From assembly GCA_003254925.1 (NCBI GenBank), contig QANZ01003790.1, forward strand, positions 27,871-91,870: 64,000 bases of DNA, read 5' to 3'. The notes below the pieces were generated by a model. It ran no database searches. It saw nothing but the letters and a program-made list of their open reading frames with translations, and was not told the DNA's origin. The position numbers and the translations under genes were made by a program. Of this stretch, positions 49,250 through 61,063 are shown one piece after another. The stretch's first letter is position 1. Every line of letters begins with the position of its first letter. The stretch is from Chamaecrista fasciculata. Lineage: Eukaryota; Streptophyta; Magnoliopsida; Fabales; Fabaceae.

Positions 49250-51752
49250 ATAAAAAAGATTTATTGTTCGTATTAAGCAATAAAGTAAGTAGGAATCACT
49301 TGAGTTTCAAAATTATGAGTAAAATATGACATGATCTTTATCATTATTTATTTAATATAAGAAATAAATTTATCATAGATATATATTTTGGAAAAAAATT
49401 ATAATTTTATTTTTAAAAGAATTAAATTGAAAAGCATTTAATTTAATTTAAATTCATTTACTATCTCTAATACGTCACCATTTTGGTCCAATAAAATTAA
49501 TGAACAAAATTGATTAATATACATTCTTCCAAATAATGATAACTCATTAATTGACATCGGTTCAAATGATAAATTATTTGATATTATTTAAGTAAGATTT
49601 TAATTTTAAATCTTATCAAATATAATTGTTTTTATTATGAAGCTCTTATCTTCATAACATAATCAAATTATGACTTAGGTGGAATTCGTTTTAATCAAGA
49701 TAAAGACTCGAAGACAAAATGAGTAAAAAAGAAAAAGAAAAAAGAAAAACCGTAATGACAACCCACATGAACTTTTACTTCACATTTGAATTGAAATTGA
49801 CACATGCACATCCTATTATTGCCTCCTTCGCTTCCTCTTTCACACTGAAAAATAAGACAATAGTACTATAGTAATGAGTGGTGAGGGAAGCATTATTTAT
49901 TTATTTATTATTTATTATTATTCTTATTATTGCCAAACCAAAGGGAAGGATTATCTTGTATATATATATATAGTGGATTTATTTTTTTTTTGGCTAATTT
50001 ATAGGAGATTATCAAAATACCCAGTTATAAGGGGACCTTGAAATTTTATTTTATGGATCTGTGCCTGGACTAGGATCCAATTTTAATGGGCTCGGGTTTA
50101 GGTATTATGGTACTCTCTTCATACTCTACTAATAATAAGAAATAATTATTTTTATATATATAAAAATAATACTTTAACATTTTTTATTAAAAAATATTAA
50201 ATATTTCATAAATCTTTAGATGTTTTAATAATGCATTCTTAGTTATAATTTATTTTTTTTATTTTTAGTAGTTATATATGTAAAAAGTTGAATGAAAATA
50301 AATTTTGTATCAATAAAAAAATAATTTATTTTAAAATTTTTCTGGAACTGAGTCCGGATATAGAGATTAGACTATCTAGCGGGTACGGAGATGGGGATTA
50401 ATTTTGATACCCACTCATATTTAGGTCCGAGTCTAAAGATCGTAGTACTCTACTCATACCGTAATATATATGAATTTCTTTTGAAACTTTAAAATTATAA
50501 ATGGGTAAACATATAGGTAGAATTTGTTGGTTTGGGTCAATATCGATAATGGATGTAAACCAATACGAAAAGATCAAAGCCAGTTCATCGATTTGACCTA
50601 ATAATGACCCTTAAGTACTTAATTGGATGCACCTTCATATTCACTCCACGTAAACATAACAAAATCAAATTTAGTCTTCACTTTTTCTCCCAACTAGGAT
50701 TAATAATAACAAAACAGGAATATATTATATATTGGTGCAACTCAATTATTAAATTTCATTACTGGTGAGCAAAAATGAACGGATACGATTATTATGACAT
50801 TGATATAGTGTAATTAAATTAAATTACAATTAATTAACCGATTATATTGATGGGATATTTGATTGCATTAATTTGATTACCAAGTTTACATTGTCATTAT
50901 TTAAACCGAATGGAACTAATTAAATACATTGAAATGGCATTTTGATTTTGAATTTTATCCATAATGGAAAAGAACATTTACCTATTTACATGTTCATTAA
51001 TTATAATTTTATTGTAATATATCAAAATGCATCTAATATTTTTTTTTCTTATTTGTACTATCAAACTTAATCACGATTAAGTTTTTATGTGATTACGTGT
51101 ATTGGATATGGATCCGCTATAAGTATAGTACTTAGAGAGAGAAACGTTAGAGAAAAAAAAACATTAGAGGTGTAAATTCTATTGACATTTTATCTTTTCA
51201 ATTATTCCTCTNGTTGCTATTTGGGGTTGGGGAAGACTGAAGAAAATGTAATGTTTATTTGTTATCCCATTTTAGAACGTAACGAGCCCATTGAAAAAAC
51301 TCACACCGCACATACACCACAAAACAAGCAGCTAGAACCTAAAAATCAGTTATACAATGAGCAAAACCAACAGCTTAATTTCATATATTTGTATCTGCTC
51401 TCTTCTCTTATTTAATTTCTTTTCAATCTCGACTACTTTAACGTCTATTGCGATGGATCAGAATTGAAGCACTATATAATAATGTAAAAAAGCTTAAGTA
51501 ATATATAGCTATGTTTTCATGGGTGCTTCCTCACTGGCCTTCCCTTGTCGTTGAAAGTGACTCCCCTTAGCTTACAATTGTGAATGCGCTGTGATCATGA
51601 AAGGGTAATGATTTCTGGTTATAGCTATATGTTTTCAATGCATTCTGGATGACATTTTATTGCATCTTTGAACCACTTTAGTCTTTAGTGTATGTTGTGT
51701 ATGTCTTTTTCATGGTGTACCACAGTCCACAACTGCAAATTAAATTGGGCAC

Positions 51753-51784
<32 letters not shown>

Positions 51785-52440
51785 GCATTGCAGCCTTTGG
51801 TATGTATAGAGGATAGAGCTTCTCGTGAAGAAATGTTTGATATATATAGACTGAAGATGGGTTTTATCTCTCTTACTTGATGCTATCCCAATGTAAATAA
51901 GTGGTCGATTTGTTTCGCTGTGACCTATGAGAGTACTGTGCAGTGAAAAAGGGTAATAATGTGAGGCAATGAGGTAAAAATGCATTCTCTTTGGTTTTCG
52001 AGCTCTAGCATTGTTCTGATTTTTTTTTTTGCCAGATCTAGCATTGTTCTGATTGAATGAGGTAAAAATGCATTCTCTCCACTCTTTTACTCCACCCACT
52101 CTTCACCCTTCATTTCTTTTTTCATTTTTGGTTAAAATTTTATTTTGGTCCTCAAATTATGAGGTAAATTTCATTTTTGTCCTAAAATAATTTTTTGTTC
52201 TATTTTGATCTTAATATCCAAAATATGAGGACAAGGTATACACTAAATTAGATGGCAACAAAATGTTAACCAAATACAATTAATCTAGAGGTTGCCCGCA
52301 TAAACAATAACCTGAACTCCAAACATAACAGTCCAATTTTTCAAAACCACATTGACTTTGAAACACCCTTTTACCAGGAATATCATTTCATGGTATATAC
52401 CCCTATCACAATTAAACTAGCGAAGACAATTAACAATCAC
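49250..52440. other. Intergenic DNA, no gene seen
   Basis: AT-rich with two isolated N positions (49242, 51212). A (CA)n(TA)n tract lies at about 51752-51784. The sequence GAGGTAAAAATGCATTCTCT is repeated near 51970 and 52059. A half-copy of a TTTTGGTCC-type inverted-repeat element occurs around 52130-52210. I searched it for the missing 5' lipase exons on the minus strand and did not recognise any. Confidence 0.4.
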
Positions 52441-52463
52441 CCTAAGGACCCATTAGAATAACT

Positions 52464-53201
<738 letters not shown>

Positions 53202-53765
53202 TCATAAAATAGAAAATCGCAATGAACAAAAGAACATAGTGATGTTGGCAATTAGACAGCTGAAGCTACATGAAAAATTTAATCACCTTATGATTTAAAT
53301 ACTAGATAGCATAAGAGAACAACATGTTGCCGAAGAAAACCATCAAACATAAACACAACGGTTTAAGATTCAATTATAATCAAAATACGACGTGAACCAA
53401 ACCCTCATGTATTTGTTAAAAAAAAACTCGTACATACAATTGAGTAATATACATAACAAGCAAATATCATTCACTGACATCATGACCATGAACTCATTGC
53501 AACCCTAAAATAGTTCACCTAGAGTGAGAGGGAACGCCAGGATTATGAAGAAACGAAAAAACAGACAAAAAGGTGTGACATGATCGGGGAACTTTTCAAC
53601 AATTTCATCTAACCTGAGAAAGATCTGTACACAGATTCCTTCAATGTAATTTCGAAACCAAACAACCAAACATTTTAATGTAATGTTATGAACACAACAT
53701 TAAATTATGTAAAGAAATCGCATAAGCCTAAACCCTAATTTCCTAAATCCCAAAGGATACCTTAC

Positions 53766-53860
53766 CTTGATGAAACGTCTTCAGATTTCCCCTTTGCTGA
53801 ATATGTGTCACGAGAATCTTAAGTTTTGAACAATTGCAAAGTAATGGGCTATAAATAGTT
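53766..53860 (-). promoter_or_regulatory. H3 variant 5' UTR exon and TATA-like box
   Basis: A donor CATCAAG/GTAAGG at 53766/53765 closes a short untranslated exon. The matching acceptor TTGGGACAG lies immediately before the ATG at 53138. About 80 bp upstream of the donor, 53849-53858 reads CTATTTATAG on the minus strand, a plausible TATA box. The leader intron of about 626 bp is typical of plant H3.3-type genes. Confidence 0.55.
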
Positions 53861-53869
53861 TGTTAATAA

Positions 53870-54898
53870 TGAGGAAATCGAAATGATTGGAAGGATATAA
53901 ATCATTATCCGTGTGTTTTCTTCGTTAATAATCTGACGGTCACTTTGGTGTAAAACTGTGTTTTCTCAAGGTAAATAGACGGCTACGATGCCATAAAAGA
54001 GATAGGACACGGATTGGGAACTATATTTGCTTGCTAGCTATTGGTTACTACTTATTGCTCAATAGTAGTATTCTTTTCTTCCATAACTGTGCCCTTTTTT
54101 TTTTTTGCTAGTTCTTTATAATTGTATCTATTTTGTTATTTTGGTAAAACTTTATTATCATTAAAATTATGAATGAAAATGAACTACAATAAAAAATTTT
54201 GGTAAGTAAACTACAAATTTTTTAAATCATTAATTTTTCAAATTATATATTAAAATAAGAATTAACCTAAAATACTAAACAGAAAATATAATGAGAAGTT
54301 AATATTGAAACAATATAAATTGAGTTGAAAATAAAAAGGTTCTTTCAAAGATTGAAAAAGAAAGTCGACATATCGGTTCAAAATAAATATTGAAAAACTT
54401 GGCATGCAATATTTCTAGTAAAGATAAATGCCACACAAACCTGCATTCTCAACTCAATTTTTTTTTTCTTTTTAATCACTCTATTAATTTAGATAGTATA
54501 TTAAATAGTATATTATCATCTAATTAGTATATTAATTGATTTAAAATAGATTGGACGAAAGAGCATACCATTTTATTTTTTCGAAAATTTTAATGGTAAA
54601 TAATATACTATTTAATGATACTAATAAAGCAAATAAAATTATAACTGGTCCTATCCGTAGGACGAAAATCATCATCGATATTGGTGTTGTTAATAAATTG
54701 TTTACCATTAAACTTTCTGTATATCATACAAGTAGTGTTCATCCAAAATGTAGATGTCTCCAAAACAAATTAGATAGTATCAAGTAGTCTTTGTATGGAT
54801 GAAATCTAATTAGATAGTATAAAAGAATCAAGTTTTCGAAACAATATAAAAAATTAATGTACTAAAAACAACTAATTAAATGTTAAATTATAAAAGCG
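53870..54898. other. Intergenic DNA, no gene seen
   Basis: AT-rich sequence upstream of the H3 variant. The open frame at 54551-54787 has no recognised domain. Several near repeats of ATAGTATATTAA occur around 54490-54540. Confidence 0.4.
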
Positions 54899-54906
54899 AT
54901 ACGAAC

Positions 54907-55253
54907 CTATAAAGCATGGACACTGACACGGACACGGGACACGACACGAACACGAATACACTGACACACTAAATTCTTAAAATTATATGCACGACACGAC
55001 ATATATTTATATATAAAAATAATTAAAAATCCATAAAATTTTATGAAAATTTAAAAATTACAATATCTATTCATAATATATGTCATATGTGATATTATTT
55101 TCTATTGTTTGCCATGATAAAGTCACAAAAAAAATTGATTTTATATTATGGAACTTATGAATATGTGTTGTGTGGGTGTCGTACGAGTGTCGTATACGAA
55201 CACGTGTCTGACACGGCAACACGCTGCCAAAATGAAGTGTTCATGCTTCATAA
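54907..55253 (+). mobile_element. CTATGAAGCATGGACACT MITE, copy 1
   Basis: Left end CTATAAAGCATGGACACTG and right end AGTGTTCATGCTTCATAA are inverted. The flanking 8-bp direct repeat ATACGAAC is perfect (54899-54906 and 55254-55261). Subterminal regions carry repeated GACACG/ACACGAC on the left and CGTGTC-type repeats on the right. It is 347 bp and non-coding; the 8-bp duplication suggests a hAT-type transposase. Confidence 0.9.
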
Positions 55254-55306
55254 ATACGAACAAATGTTTAGAATTTAAAATGATGTGACAAATGTACAAT
55301 ACTATT

Positions 55307-57662
55307 TATGATAGAATTGATTGGGGGTTCCTTCAGGCAGTTCTGACGCGCATGGGATTTCTTGCTTCGTTCATCAGATGTATCATCACTTGTGTCACGT
55401 CAACTTCCTTTAATCTCATCCTGAATGGTCATATGTCCTCGGCTATGAAGCATGGACACTGACACAGACACGGGACACGACACGGACACGGACACAGCGA
55501 CACGTCAAACTCTCAAAATTACACGACACGACACGACATATATTTATATATATAAATAATTAAATATTCATAATTTTTAATGAAAAAATTAAAAATTACA
55601 ATTTTTATTCATAATATATGTCATATCTATTATTATTTTCTCTTGCCTATCATGTTAAAGTTACAAAAAATTGATTTATATTCTAAAATTTATGGATATG
55701 TGTCGTGTCGGTGTCATACGAGTGTCGGACACTGACACGTGTCTGACACGGCGACACGCCTTCAAAATGAAGTGTCCATGCTTCCTAGGTCCTCGGAGAT
55801 CCAGGTTCGACGGGGTCTCAGGCAAGGAGACCCCCTTTCACCATATCTGTTTATTATTTGTATGAATGTTCTCTCCTGCCTGGTTTCAGATGCTGAGGAG
55901 AGGAAGGGGTGTCAGAGCATTAGGTTTGTGCGTAGAGGGCCAACGGTCTCCGACCTTCTTTATGTTGATGATCTGATCTTATTCTTCAGGGCTGATGATA
56001 ATTCTCCTTAGGTTCTTAATAGCATTGTGCAGGATTTATGTTTCAGAGCGGGTCTCAAAATTAATGCACATAAATATAATCTCGTTTTGAGTCCGAATAC
56101 CTCCACGGGGAGGAAGGCTGAGCTTGTTACCTTATTCGGGGTGAATGCTTCTATAAATCTAGGGAAATACTTGGGGGTCTTCGTGGATGGCAAACAAGAC
56201 CTCAAACGAAATTTTGAGGACCTTCTTCTGAAGATTAACAATAGACTGGCAGGGTGGAAAAGTAAACTTCTCTCCCAGGCCGGCAGACTTACTCTTTTTA
56301 AAGCCGTGATTCAGTCTGACCCAGTGTACAAGCTCTCGTGTTTTAAGGTTCCAGGGAAAGTGACTGACGCCATTAATAGCACCATGATGAACTTCTTTTG
56401 GGGTTTCAACAAGGATAAAAAACGCTCTCATCACATGCTTAATAAGACGGTCATGTTTAAAAAGAAATGCAAGGGCGGCCTTGCCGCGTTCGCCTTAGAG
56501 ATACTGCGATTGTCAACAAGGCCCTGCTTGCAAAACACACTTGGAGAATACTGGAAAGACCACAATCCTTGGTTACTCACTGGGTTCAGAATAAATATCT
56601 GATTCCACATTCGGATTTCTTTCTCAAACCGTGTTCTTCACCTTCCGTTGTCTAGACAGGGGTTAAAGAGTGTGCCTCCATTATTACTGACAATCTCAAG
56701 TGGAGGATGGGCAGGGGTGATCGGATTGATATCAGAAGCATTTTTGGGAGGGTCATATTCCTGGACCTCCCTCGGGGATCTTTGTTAATGATTTGATCGA
56801 CCATGAGTCCTATGGTTGGGATGATAGGACAATTAATAGACTTCTCTCTAAGGAAGATGCTAGGGCCCTTCTCTATTCTGTTGGGCCAATTCACAATACT
56901 CCGGATACGTGGGTCTGGACTCCTGTTGTCACTGGGTCATACACTACTGGTGCGGGTTTTGACTTGCTCAGCCTGGTGAACCATCCAGATAATGGTAATA
57001 CTTCTGTTAGCTCTTTTCCACGGAAAGACATCTGGAAGACGAAAGTGTCGGCAAGAATCCTCCTTAACGTTTGGAAGATTTTCAACGATGGCCTTCCTAC
57101 CTTTTCCAACCTCAATAGGCATCATATCCACTGCGAAATTGTTTGCCCGTTCTGTGGGGAGGCGGATGATTCGGTCTCCCACACCTTTTTGCGTTGTAGT
57201 TTTGCCAGAGCGGTCTAGTTTGGACTACCATTTTTCGTCCTTAGCGATGCGCAGGGTGGTCAGTTGCAGCGGTGGCTCCTTGGTTGGATTCGTCGTTGGA
57301 AAAGAGATAGAGAGCGGTTTGGGTCCTCGTGGTTTACCATTCTGGTTGGCCTTGACGGGATTTGGAGATACAAGAATGAGGTGGTCTAGAAGGGTACCAA
57401 GGTCCACCCATCGACGATAATTAGATCTATTCTTTTTTCAGTAAGTTTTTATAATTCTGTTAGTTTTTAATCAGGTACAGGGTCCTCCTTGGTCTCTTGG
57501 GTGGCCCATTTTCTGTTGTATTTAATCCTTTTGCTGATGTTGTGTCATCGAGTCTTAACCCGGCCATCCCCATCCTTGATGGAGACTCGGTGGAGAGCTG
57601 GGTTTTGGATTCGTAATCGTTCGTTTTGTGTACTCTTGTTCACCGTTTTTAATACATAAAAA
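55307..57662 (+). mobile_element. L1-type LINE, 5'-truncated and decayed
   Basis: A 17-base direct repeat AAATGTACAATACTATT flanks it (55290-55306 and 57663-57679), and the 3' end has an A-run. Reverse-transcriptase pieces in order: RIDWGFLQAVLTRMGFL (55316-55441), the break at the inserted MITE, GLRQGDPLSPYLF, DLLYVDDLILF with the catalytic YVDD (about 55950), a stop at about 56009, LKINAHKYNLVLSPNT and AGWKSKLLSQAGRLTLFKAV. It ends with a zf-RVT-like segment (CPFCGEADDSVSHTFLRC). Several stops and frameshifts mean it is inactive. The GC content is clearly higher than the neighbours'. Confidence 0.92.
55443..55788 (+). mobile_element. CTATGAAGCATGGACACT MITE, copy 2, inside the LINE
   Basis: Left end CTATGAAGCATGGACACTG, right end AGTGTCCATGCTTCCTAG, flanked by the perfect 8-bp repeat GTCCTCGG (55435-55442 and 55789-55796). 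Removing the element and one repeat copy makes the LINE reverse-transcriptase reading frame continuous, which independently confirms the borders. 346 bp, non-coding. Confidence 0.93.
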
Positions 57663-58081
57663 AAATGTACAATACTATTAATTGAAATGTAAAATTAAGA
57701 ATTCTTGAGAAGATGATATATATATATTTATATATATAGATTGCAAACATATAAAGCTCAACCTAACAAAAACACTATGTTGTTTTGGGTCAAAACCTCT
57801 TAGGTTAAGGTTCAAAAATCAAAACAATATAACATCCAGAGAGGTTCTAGCATGCGAGAGTGAAAGTTAAATTTGGTGGGATTATTATTAGTACATCACT
57901 ATTGTCAACACTCAACAGCAACTGAACCAAGCTCTTTTTCCTTTTTTTTTTTTGTAGTTTTTTTTTTTNTTTTTTTGTAGTTTTTTTTTTTGTTTATCTT
58001 ATTTCTCGTTGAAAGTATGAATCTTTGTTAAATACATTAAATTTCAAAATAAATTTAATTATGATATCAATTTATCATATT

Positions 58082-58112
58082 GTCCATGCTTCATAAATAC
58101 GAACAAATGTTA
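58082..58112 (+). repeat. Stray copy of a MITE end plus its flank
   Basis: The sequence CCATGCTTCATAAATACGAA followed by CAAATGTT matches the right end of MITE copy 1 together with its target duplication and flank at 55242-55268. No left end is present. Confidence 0.6.
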
Positions 58113-58277
58113 TGTTATTTAAAAAATGGACACTCCATCGGGTTTCTGCTGTTGCATTGCTTATAACTTAAATTGTCAATCATTTATCTCTAATATATGC
58201 ATAAATTATAAGACCTGATCCCTTAAATAATGTGCTACAACATATATTCAAAACATGATGTCAATATATATAAATTA

Positions 58278-59061
58278 GGCCAAAGTCTTATTTGATCCTT
58301 CAAGTTTGCTCAAAGTTTCGTTTTGGTTCTTCAAATTTTTCGTTCCATTTTGGTCCCTCAAATTTCAAAAAGTATTATACAGTTAGTCCCTGACTCTTTT
58401 CCGTCTACTTTTTCAGTTAAAGAAAAGGAAAAATTAACTTTAATCTTCCCAAAAAATTGTTTTTTTGCATTAAGATCCTTATCCTTTATAATATGATCAA
58501 AACATAAGAAAAAAAAAGAGGTTTTAACCAATTTTACCAACAAAAAAAACATAGTTGAAAATCGACTTTCTTCTTCGTCTTCTTCCATACACATACACCT
58601 ATGGATTCCGTCCACATCTTCTTCCCCTTAGTCAACGACGACCATCAAATCCCCATGATCAACACCACCAAACCCACCATCATTGCCACTCTCCAACTCT
58701 CTCCAATTCCGGAACTCCATCACTCAGATGGTGAAGGCAACAGATCTATGGTGGTGGACACTGGAGGAGGGACCACAGGTGAAGAAGAGAAGAAGAAGTG
58801 TGTTCTCTTCTTCTTTTTTTTTGACGAAATCAATTAAAACCCCAATTTATTTTTTTTCTTATGTTTTGTTCATATTATAAAAGGAACAGGACCTTCATGC
58901 AAAACAATAAAATTTTTCGGATATTAAAGTTAATTTTTCCTTTTTTTTTAGTAGAAAAAGTTGATGAAAAAGGACCCGGAACTAACGGTCGAACTTTTTG
59001 AAAATTTGAGAGATTAAAACGGGATGAAAAAAACTTAAGGGACCAAAATAGGACTTTGGCC
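58278..59061. mobile_element. Inverted-repeat element carrying coding-like sequence
   Basis: Left end GGCCAAAGTCTTATTTGATC, right end CCAAAATAGGACTTTGGCC. The flanks TATAAATTA and TATAAATTT match at eight of nine bases, consistent with a Mutator-like 9-bp duplication. Between the arms, 58601-58837 (plus) starts with ATG and reads MDSVHIFFPLVNDDHQ, with a pyrimidine-rich leader before it. It has higher GC and lacks any recognised domain; it may be a captured gene fragment, as in Pack-MULEs. Confidence 0.7.
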
Positions 59062-59519
59062 TATAAATTTATGTATCATAATATCATACCCTACTTTCAC
59101 TGTCATAATTGAGAGGATGACACAGGGAGAAGAAGCTAAATAAGGTCCTTTCTTGTCGTTTATTTTGGGAATTATAATATTTACATATTGATTTCTAAAA
59201 GTCAAAATCCTATTTTGGTTCTTAATCTTTGTCCAAAATTTTAAGTAAAACTCAATTTGTTGGGGTTCATTTTGCAATTTTTTGCTTTTTTTTTAATGGA
59301 TGACAGATGATGAAACTTCTTGGCTACTTTAGAGATCAAAACAGAATCTTAGGCAAACATTAGAGACCAACATAAAGTTTTGACCTTTCTAAAAAGTTAG
59401 GGGATTAAAGTGTGAAACAAATGAAATTTAAGGGAAAAAATTGGAACTAATTTTTAAGTGAAAGGATCAAAAGTGCACTTTTGTCTTTTTCAAGTTGAGG
59501 AACTAAAGTGTTACAATTT

Positions 59520-60054
59520 TTTTTTGGCTTGAAAAAAATAATTCATTCAAAAGCAAGGCAAAGCCCAGCATAGTACAAACAAAAACACAGCAAAATAATT
59601 CAATCTCTCCCTAGCATCAACAAGAACACTACAGAGAACATCAACTGACGAAAGTGGGGGGTTTGCAATCCATCCAAGAGGACCCATCTTCATGTCAGAC
59701 AAATTGGCAAGACAATCAACTGCCAAGTTAAAGCTACAACCATATAAAGAACTGGAAAAAAAACCCGACCAGATCCAGAACGCCGTCGCCACAAAACCCG
59801 CCGCAAAAAACAAACAAACACGAGAAGAGAGCACACAGATCTGGGAAGAAAACTCGCCGAAAACCACCTAAACTTGAAAACCACCGCCGTAGAAGACACA
59901 CAGAAAAGAGTGCCACTGCAGAAGGCCAAAGCTAGGAGGCACCGCCGATAACCCTAATATGAAATAGGGTGAAATCTCTCATGAAAGAGAGAGGTGATCC
60001 CTCATGAGGAGGGGTTTGAGAGAAAACTCGACTCTCATGAGAGAGAGCATTTTT
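59520..60054 (-). mobile_element. Short non-LTR retroelement, possibly a LINE deletion derivative
   Basis: An 11-base direct repeat TGTTACAATTT flanks it (59509-59519 and 60055-60065). On the minus strand it begins with a CT-rich leader containing TCATGAGAG, continues through GC-rich sequence, then encodes FNLAVDCLANLSDMKMGPLG, a peptide like the end of a LINE RNase H region. It finishes in an A-run. A 5'-leader-like start joined to a LINE 3' end in only 535 bp suggests internal deletion or a SINE-like derivative. Confidence 0.7.
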
Positions 60055-60324
60055 TGTTACAATTTAATATTTAAGAGACAAAGTGTAATTAAGATGTAAT
60101 TTAAAGAGTGCAAAGTGTATTTTCTCCTATATTTTTTGTACTTATACCAGGGATTGTAAAGATTGTACTTAATTTTTTTGCATTTTTTCTTCAACTTTTA
60201 TTCACACATGTTTCGTCAGCCGCGAATCCCTCCTGCAACTGGATATAGAATAAATGAATAGTAATACCGCTGATTTCTATAAATTGAATTGAATTGCATA
60301 AATTATGTACAATATGATTATGGC

Positions 60325-61055
60325 TAGACCTGATCATGAGTCCGAAAACCCGTCTGGCCCGATTTATTCGACCCGAAAAAATGAAAAAGAGCACAAAAGT
60401 AAAAGCCCAAAAATTACAAGCCCGAATTTTAAAAAGCCCATTTTAATACGGGCCAAGCTCGGGCTTATTTTTCAGCCTGGCCCAAAAATCCGGCCCGTAT
60501 TAATATACATATATCACACATTTTTATATATGTATATTGTATAATATATTCCTTAATATATATAAACATAATATATATTTTTATAAATATATAACTTTAG
60601 AAAATCAAACCACATTTAATTCCAATTTTTAATTTCCAAATTAATTATGCTATTCTTAATCCACAATCAATTCTAATTTCCAAAATCCAAATCAATCATT
60701 CCCCTAATCTTCTTCCCAATCCCTCCCTATCACCATTTAATTTCCAATATAATATATATTTTAATAAATATATAATTTTTAAAAAAAAGTACTTCACATT
60801 AAATTTTGGAATACACATAATAATGTTTCAAATATGATAGATTTGACTTTCAAGCATATTGAGTGAGAGTAAGTTTAATATGTAATTTGTTAAAAAAAGA
60901 CCCGAAATTATGTCTGGCCCATATTCATTAAAAACGGGCCGAGTTTGGCCTAAAATAAAACGAACTCGGGCCCAGGCTTGAGCCTACTTTTTATTTATTA
61001 TTACCCCCTAAAGCTCAGCCCGTATTTTAGCGAGCCTGGCCCGCGATGAGGTCTA
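60325..61055. mobile_element. hAT-like non-autonomous element, 8-bp target duplication
   Basis: Left end TAGACCTGATCATGAG, right end CCGCGATGAGGTCTA, flanked by a perfect 8-bp repeat ATTATGGC (60317-60324 and 61056-61063). The arms carry GGCCCG-type and CCCGAAAA-type repeats. A related element starts at 63599. Non-coding. Confidence 0.88.
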
Positions 61056-61063
61056 ATTATGGC

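Noticed and set aside
55190..55245. Short repeats of CGTGTC/GACACG considered as a CRISPR-like or satellite array
   Set aside because: They are subterminal repeats of a MITE with inverted ends and target duplications; units are irregular and very short.
58601..58837. Small stand-alone gene
   Set aside because: It sits entirely between the arms of an inverted-repeat element, with no homology or downstream gene structure; treated as possible captured sequence only.
59547..59929. Cys/Phe-rich hydrophobic minus-strand open frames
   Set aside because: Overlapping frames inside a retroelement with an 11-base target duplication; the only recognisable peptide is LINE-like.
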